NCBI GenBank assembly: GCA_030699855.1
Contig: JAUYKR010000091.1
Location: forward strand, 1-7,247
Reading direction: 5' to 3'
Length of the DNA: 7,247 nucleotides
Origin: a bacterium
GTDB taxonomy: Bacteria; Patescibacteriota; Gracilibacteria; JAUYGZ01
In this document: positions 1 to 5,467 of the stretch, piece by piece
How positions within the stretch are numbered: position 1 is the first letter of the stretch
Layout: every line of letters begins with the position of its first letter
Translations under genes and position numbers: made by a program
Notes under the pieces: model-generated
Database searches by the model: none
What the model saw: the letters and a program-made list of their open reading frames with translations, nothing else
What the model was told of the DNA's origin: nothing

Positions 1-394
1 CTTCCCCACCAAGTTGAATAGGAATGACTCGGGATTGTTCTTCTTCGGTGATGGGGAGCTCGATACGCAGCGTTCCTTTCTTATAAAAAGCAGCCACCTC
101 GTCGGTGTCGACCGGAACGGGAAGGACGATTGAACGCTTAAACTCGCCCCAAAAGCACTCCTGTGAAAAATAGTTTTGTTTCGACACGGCTTCCTCCTGA
201 TGTCGGTGGCCAGTGATGGTCAAAACATCATCGCTGATGACAATATCCAGGTTTTTAATATCAATACCGCCGATGGGGGCTAGAATAATTAATTTGTCTC
301 CTTGGCGAAACATGTCTACGGAAAGCGCGGTAGCGAGATTGTCTTCGCTCCTTTGGCCGGGATCCTGAATTTTTTTGGCCGAGAACAAGCTCAT
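1..394 (-). CDS. Hsp20/alpha-crystallin small heat-shock protein (3' end outside the window)
   Basis: Small heat-shock proteins are ATP-independent cytoplasmic chaperones that hold unfolding proteins. Translating the minus strand from the ATG at 394 gives 131 residues before the window ends. The alpha-crystallin domain covers about residues 25-116: a first strand after VDMFRQGDKLIIL, the VLTITGHR strand pair at 57-64, the aromatic FWGEFKRSIVLP segment at 81-92, and the family signature A-x(5)-GTLRIELP ending at 114. An IPI triplet at 124-126 matches the C-terminal I-x-I anchor that docks neighbouring subunits, so few residues should be missing. The start lies 1 base after the mltG stop (TAG-C-ATG), with no clear Shine-Dalgarno sequence, which suggests translation coupled to mltG. 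Family assignment is firm from motifs; client proteins and heat regulation cannot be read from the sequence. Confidence 0.9.
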   Translation of the reverse strand, partial: MSLFSAKKIQDPGQRSEDNLATALSVDMFRQGDKLIILAPIGGIDIKNLDIVISDDVLTITGHRHQEEAVSKQNYFSQECFWGEFKRSIVLPVPVDTDEVAAFYKKGTLRIELPITEEEQSRVIPIQLGGE

Positions 395-395
395 G

Positions 396-1430
396 CTAGT
401 TCAAATACTTTTTTTTATTGGCATTGTGCTCATCGTTCGTGTGAGCGTAATGAATTTTACCACTGTCGTCGTGCAGGTAGTAGTAATACTCCGACTCAGC
501 CGGCTCAATGGCGGCCTTGAACGACTGCATGCTAAAATTACTGATGGGGCCGGGAGGCAGGCCGGCGTATTTTCTGGTGTTGTAAGGCGAATCAACATTC
601 AGATCCGCTATGGTCAGTTCTTCAGTCCATTTATTCACCGCGTAGCGGATGGTGGCGTCCACGCCCAGACCGCGTTTTTCTTTCAGCCGCTTCCACAAAA
701 TGCCGGAGACAATCGGTTTCTCCTCCGGGTTTCTGCTTTCTTTTTCAATCAGTGAGGCCATGGTCACGATGTCGTGAAAAGAGGCGCCGCTGCGCATGGC
801 AATTTTTGACTTGATGGTACTGTCCAGCTTGATGTCGAAGTTCTGCAGCATGCGGTGAAGGAGGTTTTGCGGGGTGACCGTTTCCGGATCGATAAAGTAC
901 GTATCCGCGAACAAGTAGCCTTCCAGCGAGGCCGTGTCCGGTTTGGAATCCAGGAACCAGAATTCGGAATATTCACACTCCTGGGCGCATTTTTCAAAAG
1001 TTCCCGCCGAAAGGAGCCCTTGTTCCGCCAGCAGCCGGTCCACCTGATCGACGGTTAAGCCTTCGCGAATGGTAAAGGCGACTTCGTCCGTTCTCGACTT
1101 GGTCAAAAAAGCCGCGATTTCTGGAATGGTATGCGATCGTTTCAGGATAAACTTACCGGCTTCCAGGTGGGGGCCGAGTTCAGTTTCTTTTACATATTTA
1201 TAAAAGGCCCATTCGGACACGATCAAATCCAATTCTTTCAAACGCGCGCCGATGCTTCTGGCGGTTTCGCCCGATTCAATCGAAAAATTTACCCGGGCGG
1301 AAGAGTCGTGATCAACCGGCGTGACCAGATAGGACTCGTATTTGCCCTGATAAATCCAGTAGAGCGTCGCCGGGAAGGCGACGAGGACGAGAGCCACGGT
1401 AATGGCGAGCTTTTTGAGGTTGTGTGGCAT
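396..1430 (-). CDS. mltG: Endolytic murein transglycosylase MltG (YceG family)
   Basis: MltG cleaves nascent peptidoglycan strands at the outer face of the cytoplasmic membrane and is thought to terminate glycan elongation. The 344-residue protein has a short basic N-terminus, one membrane anchor at about 8-28, a LysM-like subdomain at about 48-110, and the YceG catalytic domain at about 115-344. Visible catalytic-domain signatures are EGYLFADTYFI at 170-180, MASLIEKES at 224-232 with the probable catalytic Glu229 (equivalent to Glu218 of E. coli by motif), and the substrate-groove motif SPYNTRKYAGLPPGPISN at 281-298, followed by the usual AIEPAESEYYYYL and HTNDEHN segments. Length is normal for the family. 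The ATG at 1430 is preceded by a weak purine stretch (AGAGA) in GTAGAGAGAC. The usual Pro after ISN is Phe here, a minor deviation. The next gene starts 1 base after its stop. Confidence 0.95.
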   Translation of the reverse strand: MPHNLKKLAITVALVLVAFPATLYWIYQGKYESYLVTPVDHDSSARVNFSIESGETARSIGARLKELDLIVSEWAFYKYVKETELGPHLEAGKFILKRSHTIPEIAAFLTKSRTDEVAFTIREGLTVDQVDRLLAEQGLLSAGTFEKCAQECEYSEFWFLDSKPDTASLEGYLFADTYFIDPETVTPQNLLHRMLQNFDIKLDSTIKSKIAMRSGASFHDIVTMASLIEKESRNPEEKPIVSGILWKRLKEKRGLGVDATIRYAVNKWTEELTIADLNVDSPYNTRKYAGLPPGPISNFSMQSFKAAIEPAESEYYYYLHDDSGKIHYAHTNDEHNANKKKYLN

Positions 1431-1437
1431 GTCTCTC

Positions 1438-1494
1438 TACGAATTACGAATAGTACGAATGTGCGAATTACGAATGCAGTACAAATCGACGAAT
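1438..1494. repeat. Array of seven TACGAAT-like heptamers
   Basis: Exact TACGAAT copies lie at 1438-1444, 1445-1451, 1454-1460 and 1469-1475. Single-mismatch copies are TGCGAAT at 1462-1468, TACAAAT at 1480-1486 and GACGAAT at 1488-1494. Start-to-start spacings are 7, 9, 8, 7, 11 and 8 bases. Two copies of the opposite orientation (ATTCGT) follow at 1508-1513 and 1516-1521. GACGAAT at 1488-1494 is perfectly complementary to ATTCGTC at 1516-1522, so a short stem is possible. The array fills much of the 120-base gap between ybaB and mltG, directly upstream of the mltG start, and on the transcribed strand reads as repeated ATTCGTA. Function is unknown: it could be a protein-binding array, a slippage-expanded microrepeat, or part of the mltG leader. 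Confidence 0.85.
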
Positions 1495-1550
1495 GATAGC
1501 GATGAAGATTCGTTTATTCGTCCGTTGCGGCGGATTTGTCATCCGTAGTC

Positions 1551-1850
1551 TTATTGAGCTCCGGGCAGACCCATGTCTCCCATAATGTCCTTCATCTTCT
1601 CGGCGGCAATGGCTTGGGATTTCTTGATGGCTTTGTTGATGGCGATGACGAGGTCTTTGGCGATTTGGTCGGTGTTGCCGTTGTAGTGGGCGTGATTGAT
1701 CTCGACCGAAATGCAGTGCTGCTCGCCATTGATGACGACTTTGACGCCCCCCTCAACGGCTTCGATATGAATATTGGCAAGCTCGTCTTTGATCTTCTTG
1801 GCTTGTTTTTGTAATTTGTAGAGATCCTTGGCCTGGTCGAACATACCCAT
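1551..1850 (-). CDS. ybaB: YbaB/EbfC family nucleoid-associated protein
   Basis: YbaB/EbfC proteins are small homodimeric DNA-binding proteins associated with the nucleoid. The 99-residue product has the family layout: a charged N-terminal helix at about 3-25 (FDQAKDLYKLQKQAKKIKDEL), a beta core at about 28-54 with the GGVKVVINGEQ strand-turn, and a long C-terminal helix at about 62-90 ending in MKDIMGDMGLPG, the typical family tail. Length is standard. The ATG at 1850 or a second Met at 1844 could be the start; neither has a clear Shine-Dalgarno sequence, since the upstream transcribed strand is pyrimidine-rich. In many bacteria ybaB sits between dnaX and recR; here neither neighbour is present, so recombination context is lost. 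It lies 77 bases downstream of the exported-protein gene and may belong to the same transcript. Confidence 0.93.
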   Translation of the reverse strand: MGMFDQAKDLYKLQKQAKKIKDELANIHIEAVEGGVKVVINGEQHCISVEINHAHYNGNTDQIAKDLVIAINKAIKKSQAIAAEKMKDIMGDMGLPGAQ

Positions 1851-1927
1851 GGGAATTGTTTAGGAGTAAGCAAGAAGAGCTTAGGAGAAAGGTGGAGAAT
1901 TTGCAATAATTTGCGGCAATGACCGAC

Positions 1928-3154
1928 TTACTTGTTTGGTGTTTTTATGATAATGATCATCACCAGAATCAAGGAAATGATGAATATACCTGTCATGATA
2001 GCCATGGTGAGAACATCCCATCCCGCAGAACAAGGCCAGGAGGTGTGAGGATCCTGTACGCAGGGATAAAAATTGCTCACGACTTTTCCGATCAGCTGGT
2101 TTGTATTTGCCAGAAGGAAGATTATTGCTGAACCGAGCATGGCAGCCAAAGGCACTCGTGCCTTCCGCATGGAATTTCGATGCTTGAGGTAGAGGTAGAG
2201 GAGCGAAACGAGAAAAAGGAGTCCGATTGCCGCCCATATGATTCTTTCAGCTGCATAAATGTTCCACGGTTCTTCGTATTCTGTTGTTCCTTCCTCGGTG
2301 AGGTTGTCGACCATTGGCGCGAATATTTGATCTATCATGACTTCTTCCTTGGTGGGGAAAGTCTGAAGAACTTCTTCTTTCCACTCTGCTTTTACGAACT
2401 CATTGATGGTGAAATACTTACCTCCCTCGGAGGGGGTAACGGTGCCATCGTCGGGGATTCCATCATCAGGTCCCGTGGTGGCGGAAGGAGCCTTTAGAAA
2501 TGAGGCACTGGAAAGATCAATGTTTTTAAGGGCGAAACCGCTCTCAGAGACATATCCTGATTCTCTGCATACTTGGATGGCAGTGACGACGATAAAGACC
2601 ATGTCGAGATCTGGCGCGGAAAACCCTTTCAGATTTATGCCGTCGTAAGAAAAAATACTGTCATTATCGATTGCACAGACATCGATGTTTAGGGTGTTTT
2701 GCTGAACGCCATCCTGAAAGGAGCTTATCTGAATTCCCAACAGGCGCGGGAAGTCTTGATCCTTGAGTTCAGTCGGGTTCATGGAAAAGTCCAGTTCGAT
2801 GCTGCTCAGACTTAGTTCCCGAAGAGGGATGGCGTTTTCTTTCAGGGTTTTTTCGCGAATTTTTTCCCATCTGCCGACTGCTTCCTGATAGTCAGTTCCG
2901 CTGGTGTCCTTTTCTTGTTCATCACAGGATATGAGAGTCGTGGTTTTTCCCGTGGCAAGCGAATAACTGTGGAGTTCCGGTAGACAGCCCCTTCCTCCAT
3001 AATCGTTGATCAGGTAGCGAATCTCACCCTTTTGTTGGTCAAAATGGATATCCGTAAGAGTCTTGCCGCCGCCACTTGTGGCATGGGCTTGGTCTACAGA
3101 GAGCAGACAAAACAACCCAAGCAGGAGACTTAAAAACGAGAGGTGGATCTTCAT
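1928..3154 (-). CDS. Exported three-helix membrane protein of unknown function, paired with SPFH gene
   Basis: Not recognised as a named family. The 408 residues start with a classic signal peptide (basic MKIH, hydrophobic core to about 20, AHA at 23-25 as a likely cleavage site). A soluble extracytoplasmic region follows at about 26-300, then three hydrophobic segments at about 304-323, 335-349 and 378-403. The loop KHRNSMRKAR (324-333) between helices 1 and 2 is strongly basic, which places it and the KTPNK tail in the cytoplasm. Residues 32-77 resemble one PD40/TolB-type beta-propeller blade (PELHSYSLATGKTTTL), an impression only. A low-complexity acidic/Pro/Gly linker lies near 224-246. 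The mature part has six cysteines in three nearby pairs (57/77, 160/196, 365/375), all predicted outside the membrane, so disulfides are plausible. The start is 3 bases after the SPFH stop (TAA-AAC-ATG), indicating co-expression. Confidence 0.85.
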   Translation of the reverse strand: MKIHLSFLSLLLGLFCLLSVDQAHATSGGGKTLTDIHFDQQKGEIRYLINDYGGRGCLPELHSYSLATGKTTTLISCDEQEKDTSGTDYQEAVGRWEKIREKTLKENAIPLRELSLSSIELDFSMNPTELKDQDFPRLLGIQISSFQDGVQQNTLNIDVCAIDNDSIFSYDGINLKGFSAPDLDMVFIVVTAIQVCRESGYVSESGFALKNIDLSSASFLKAPSATTGPDDGIPDDGTVTPSEGGKYFTINEFVKAEWKEEVLQTFPTKEEVMIDQIFAPMVDNLTEEGTTEYEEPWNIYAAERIIWAAIGLLFLVSLLYLYLKHRNSMRKARVPLAAMLGSAIIFLLANTNQLIGKVVSNFYPCVQDPHTSWPCSAGWDVLTMAIMTGIFIISLILVMIIIIKTPNK

Positions 3155-3157
3155 GTT

Positions 3158-4309
3158 TTATTGATTGAACCTCTTCAGGTCGATCAGGGGCAAAATATCA
3201 TTCGGGAGTATGCCCCACTCGATATCGTCGGCCATTCTTTGGACAAACTCAAATTGAATGACCTGGGGATTTGCCCGCAGGGTTTCACCCTTCAGCTTGA
3301 TGGCCTGGGCTTCCGCTTCGGCCTCGATGATCTTTTTTTCTTTGGCCTTTTCGGCCTCTTGCCGTTCGTATTCCGCTTTTTGAATGCGCTGCTGAGCTAC
3401 CTGCTTGTCCTCAATCGCTTGTAAATAGACATCCGAGAAGAGGATGTTTCTGAGCAGCACGTCTTCCAACGCGATCTTGTTGCGACCGTAGAGTTCTTTC
3501 AGCTGCTCCTGCATTTTTACCTGGGCTTCCACGCGAGTGTCCTGCGTGAACAGATTGGTGGAGTCATAGCCGGTGATCACGTCGCGAGCGACGTTGCGGA
3601 TGCCGGGACGAATGACTTTTTCATCAAAGTCCACGCCAATGTTTTGGTAAATCCAGTGGGCGTCCTGTCCGTTGATGCGGTACTGAATAGTGGCGTCGAT
3701 ATTCACTTTTTGACCGTCTTTCGTCAGACCCTCGATCGAATCATCGGTGTAGCGCTCGTTTTCACCCGGTTCCACGCTCATGGTGGAGACGCGCAGACGG
3801 GTATCGAATTTTTCCACCACTTGCCAAAAAGGGATTTTCAAGTGCAGGCCTTCATCGAAATGACTGGTCAGAACTCCTCGCCCTCGATCGTAGATCACGC
3901 CCACGTGGCCGGCGGGAATGGAGGTGAAGCCATCCAAGAAGATCAGGACGATGACGATGACGATGATGGACTTGATGACGCGGGAGGGGGTAAGGATTTC
4001 CATGAGACTGAGGTGAGGAAGTGAAAAGGATGTATTGGCAGGGCGCTGGGGAACTTTGGGATGGGGCGGGCTTGCCCGTCCGATAGGCGGGCCCGTGTCA
4101 ACATCGATGATGTTTTTCCAACGGCCTTCTTTGAAGTGCTGTTCAATATTTGGCCACTGGTATTTGAAGAGCAGGTACAGTCCAAATAGGATCAATCCCG
4201 CGTTTCCAAAAATGCCCAGGAGGGCCATCAGGATCAGGATATTCATGAGCGGGGAGTTTTTCATGCCGAGAATGAAGGTATTTGAATTTCTTGCTGCGGA
4301 CAGCTTCAT
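3158..4309 (-). CDS. SPFH/prohibitin-family membrane protein with N-terminal extension
   Basis: SPFH (stomatin/prohibitin/flotillin/HflK-C) proteins form large membrane-attached ring or cage assemblies that organise membranes or regulate proteases. From the ATG at 4309 the product has 383 residues: a hydrophobic segment at about 22-48, a linker with a Pro-rich stretch at 73-90, a second hydrophobic segment at about 111-126, an SPFH domain at about 130-300 (opening IPAGHVGVIYDRGRGVL, central KDGQKVNIDATIQYRI), and a Glu/Ala/Lys/Gln-rich coiled coil at about 299-346. Typical prohibitins start just before the second hydrophobic segment; an internal Met at 4003 would give a standard 281-residue protein, but no Shine-Dalgarno precedes it. 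A TTG at 4342 with GAGG 4 bases upstream would add 11 residues. I prefer 4309 because a short upstream ORF ends in TAATG there. Family is firm; start and extension are not. Confidence 0.88.
   Translation of the reverse strand: MKLSAARNSNTFILGMKNSPLMNILILMALLGIFGNAGLILFGLYLLFKYQWPNIEQHFKEGRWKNIIDVDTGPPIGRASPPHPKVPQRPANTSFSLPHLSLMEILTPSRVIKSIIVIVIVLIFLDGFTSIPAGHVGVIYDRGRGVLTSHFDEGLHLKIPFWQVVEKFDTRLRVSTMSVEPGENERYTDDSIEGLTKDGQKVNIDATIQYRINGQDAHWIYQNIGVDFDEKVIRPGIRNVARDVITGYDSTNLFTQDTRVEAQVKMQEQLKELYGRNKIALEDVLLRNILFSDVYLQAIEDKQVAQQRIQKAEYERQEAEKAKEKKIIEAEAEAQAIKLKGETLRANPQVIQFEFVQRMADDIEWGILPNDILPLIDLKRFNQ
4064..4095. repeat. GC-rich palindromic element inside the SPFH coding region
   Basis: This short block is much more GC-rich than its surroundings and self-complementary in several ways. 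CGGGC (4067-4071) mirrors GCCCG (4074-4078). GCCCGTC (4074-4080) can pair with GGCGGGC (4086-4092) around the loop CGATA with one G-T pair. CGGGCCCG (4088-4095) is a perfect palindrome. In the SPFH frame it encodes the Pro/Gly-rich linker GPPIGRASPP between the two hydrophobic segments. It resembles a REP-like dispersed element that has been kept in frame; that it recurs elsewhere in the genome is inference. Confidence 0.6.
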
Positions 4310-4378
4310 TACGTTTTTTCTTTTCGGAAGTTTATTTTGCAAATATCCTCGCTGCGAAATTCAAATACCTTCATTCTC
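4268..4378. repeat. Perfect 23-bp inverted repeat enclosing 65 bp
   Basis: Positions 4268-4290 are the exact reverse complement of 4356-4378, with 65 bases between. The left arm lies within the 5' part of the SPFH reading frame and the right arm in the divergent intergenic region before DAHP synthase. Read inward from either side, each arm contains ATGAAGGTATTTGAATTT, so each could encode MKVFEF. No target-site duplication is evident at the outer edges. Possible readings are an invertible segment, a small palindromic insertion of MITE type (111 bp overall), a duplicated gene start, or an assembly or amplification artefact. The repeat itself is certain from the bases; its role is not. Confidence 0.95.
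4337..4366 (+). promoter_or_regulatory. Possible promoter for DAHP synthase
   Basis: TTGCAA at 4337-4342 and TCAAAT at 4361-4366 are 18 bases apart, each matching 4 of 6 positions of the sigma-70 consensus. They lie 71-100 bases before the DAHP synthase ATG, and both tandem 19-bp repeats would lie at or just after the transcription start. In an AT-rich region such matches occur by chance, and part of it overlaps the inverted-repeat arm, so this is weak. Confidence 0.2.
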
Positions 4379-4413
4379 TAATCATATGTTACAACTCTAA
4401 TCATATGTTACAA
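4376..4413. repeat. Two exact tandem copies of a 19-bp unit upstream of DAHP synthase
   Basis: CTCTAATCATATGTTACAA occurs at 4376-4394 and again at 4395-4413 with no gap and no mismatch. The unit has a near-palindromic core around CATATG, flanked by TAA and TTA. A 19-bp period is close to two helical turns, so bound proteins would sit on nearly the same face of the DNA. The second copy ends 23 bases before the DAHP synthase start. This is the expected place for an operator, but a simple slippage duplication would look the same. The first three bases overlap the right arm of the 23-bp inverted repeat. Confidence 0.95.
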
Positions 4414-4436
4414 TGTTTCGGCTGTATTGAAGAATA

Positions 4437-5465
4437 ATGAAACAAACCAACAATCTTCGCGTCAAGTCATTCCAGGCTATCGCTCATCCGGGCGAGATCC
4501 TGCGGCAAACACCCATAACCGAGGCGGCCAGCCAAACGGTTGCCCGAGGGCGCGAGGCGATTGAGAACATTCTGGATGGCAAGGACAAGCGGCGGTTTGT
4601 TATTATCGGTCCCTGCTCCATCCACGATTACCAGCAGTCCATCGAATACGCCCGGCGGCTCAACGAGCTCCGAAAAAAGGTTGAGGATAGGCTGGTGCTG
4701 GTGATGCGGGCGTACTTCGAAAAGCCGCGCACATCAGTGGGCTGGAAGGGTTTGATTTACGACCCCTATCTGGACGACTCGGGAAAATTAGAGGAGGGGG
4801 TAAAGTTAGCCAGAAAAATTCTGCTCGAAATCAATGAAATGGGTTTGCCGACGGCCACGGAAGTGCTCGGCCCCATCACGATCCAGTATTATTCCGATTT
4901 GGTCACCTGGACAGCCATAGGCGCGCGCACAACGGAATCTCAAACTCACCGCGAGCTGGCCAGCGGTTTGTCTATGCCAGTGGGGTTTAAAAACGGTACC
5001 GAAGGGAATGTGGATATTTCTCTCAATGCCATCAAGTCGGCGCGAGCTTCTCATCACTTCTTTGGCATGAACGACGATGGTCAGGCATCCATTGTCGAGA
5101 CCACCGGGAATCCTTATGGGCACATTGTCCTTCGTGGGGGCAAGCGCGGGCAAAACTACGACGCTCAGTCGGTGTCCAAAGTGGAAGAAGAATGCAGGAA
5201 GGCGGGGATAGAGCCCCGACTCCTCATCGACTGTAGTCATGAAAACAGTGGAAAAGACCATACCAAGCAGTACCTGGCCTGGAATAGCGTTATGGAGCAG
5301 ATCAATAACGGTTCCACATCAATCGTGGGGATGATGGTGGAAAGCAATTTAGCGGCCGGAAGGCAGCAAATCCCTCTCGATCTCGATGAGTTGGCCTACG
5401 GCGTGTCGGTGACGGACGCCTGTATCGGTTGGGAAGAGACGGAGAAGTTGATCTTGGGAGTGTAG
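4437..5465 (+). CDS. aroG: Class I 3-deoxy-7-phosphoheptulonate (DAHP) synthase, AroF/AroG/AroH type
   Basis: This cytoplasmic enzyme condenses phosphoenolpyruvate with erythrose 4-phosphate, the first step of the shikimate pathway. The 342-residue protein covers the whole class I-alpha fold and aligns with E. coli AroG with an offset of about one residue. Metal ligands are all present: Cys60 in IIGPCSIHD, His268 in IDCSHENS, Glu302 in MMVESNLAAG, and Asp327 in SVTDACIGW. Substrate-binding residues Arg91, Lys96, Arg164, Lys185 and Arg233 sit in intact motifs (RAYFEKPRTSVGWKG, GARTTESQTHRELASGLSMPVGFKNGTEG, VLRGGKRG). The feedback pocket keeps Gln150, Ser179 and Phe208, but Gly210 replaces the Ser of phenylalanine-sensitive forms, as in tyrosine-sensitive AroF or yeast Aro4. 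The start is preceded by a weak GAAG. The symbol denotes the family; the inhibitor type is an inference. Confidence 0.95.
   Translation: MKQTNNLRVKSFQAIAHPGEILRQTPITEAASQTVARGREAIENILDGKDKRRFVIIGPCSIHDYQQSIEYARRLNELRKKVEDRLVLVMRAYFEKPRTSVGWKGLIYDPYLDDSGKLEEGVKLARKILLEINEMGLPTATEVLGPITIQYYSDLVTWTAIGARTTESQTHRELASGLSMPVGFKNGTEGNVDISLNAIKSARASHHFFGMNDDGQASIVETTGNPYGHIVLRGGKRGQNYDAQSVSKVEEECRKAGIEPRLLIDCSHENSGKDHTKQYLAWNSVMEQINNGSTSIVGMMVESNLAAGRQQIPLDLDELAYGVSVTDACIGWEETEKLILGV
5456..5460 (+). promoter_or_regulatory. Shine-Dalgarno GGGAG for the 5468 leader ORF
   Basis: GGGAG lies in the last codons of the DAHP synthase gene, 7 bases before the ATG at 5468, an optimal spacing. It is one of the best ribosome-binding sites in the window, and it points to the short ORF, not to the starts at 5509 or 5518. 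Confidence 0.5.
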
Positions 5466-5467
5466 TT

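Noticed and set aside
1438..1522. CRISPR array in the heptamer region
   Set aside because: Units are 7 bases with gaps of 0-4 bases. There are no 20-40 base spacers and no cas gene in the window.
1531..1545. CGGAT-TTGTC-ATCCG hairpin after ybaB as an intrinsic terminator
   Set aside because: The stem is only 5 bp and no T-tract follows it on the minus strand, so it does not meet the pattern of an intrinsic terminator.
2180..2497. Plus-strand open frame opposite the exported protein
   Set aside because: It overlaps the well-supported exported membrane protein on the other strand, which has a signal peptide, topology-consistent charges and tight spacing to SPFH. The plus-strand frame shows no such structure.
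3644..4024. Plus-strand open frame with a run of seven aspartates
   Set aside because: It lies entirely antisense to the SPFH gene. The Asp run is the reverse reading of the hydrophobic Ile/Val codons of the membrane anchor, so it is a shadow frame.
4268..4378. Insertion sequence or transposon
   Set aside because: The segment between the inverted arms is only 65 bases, no transposase is present and no target-site duplication is visible, so only a miniature element or an invertible segment remains possible.
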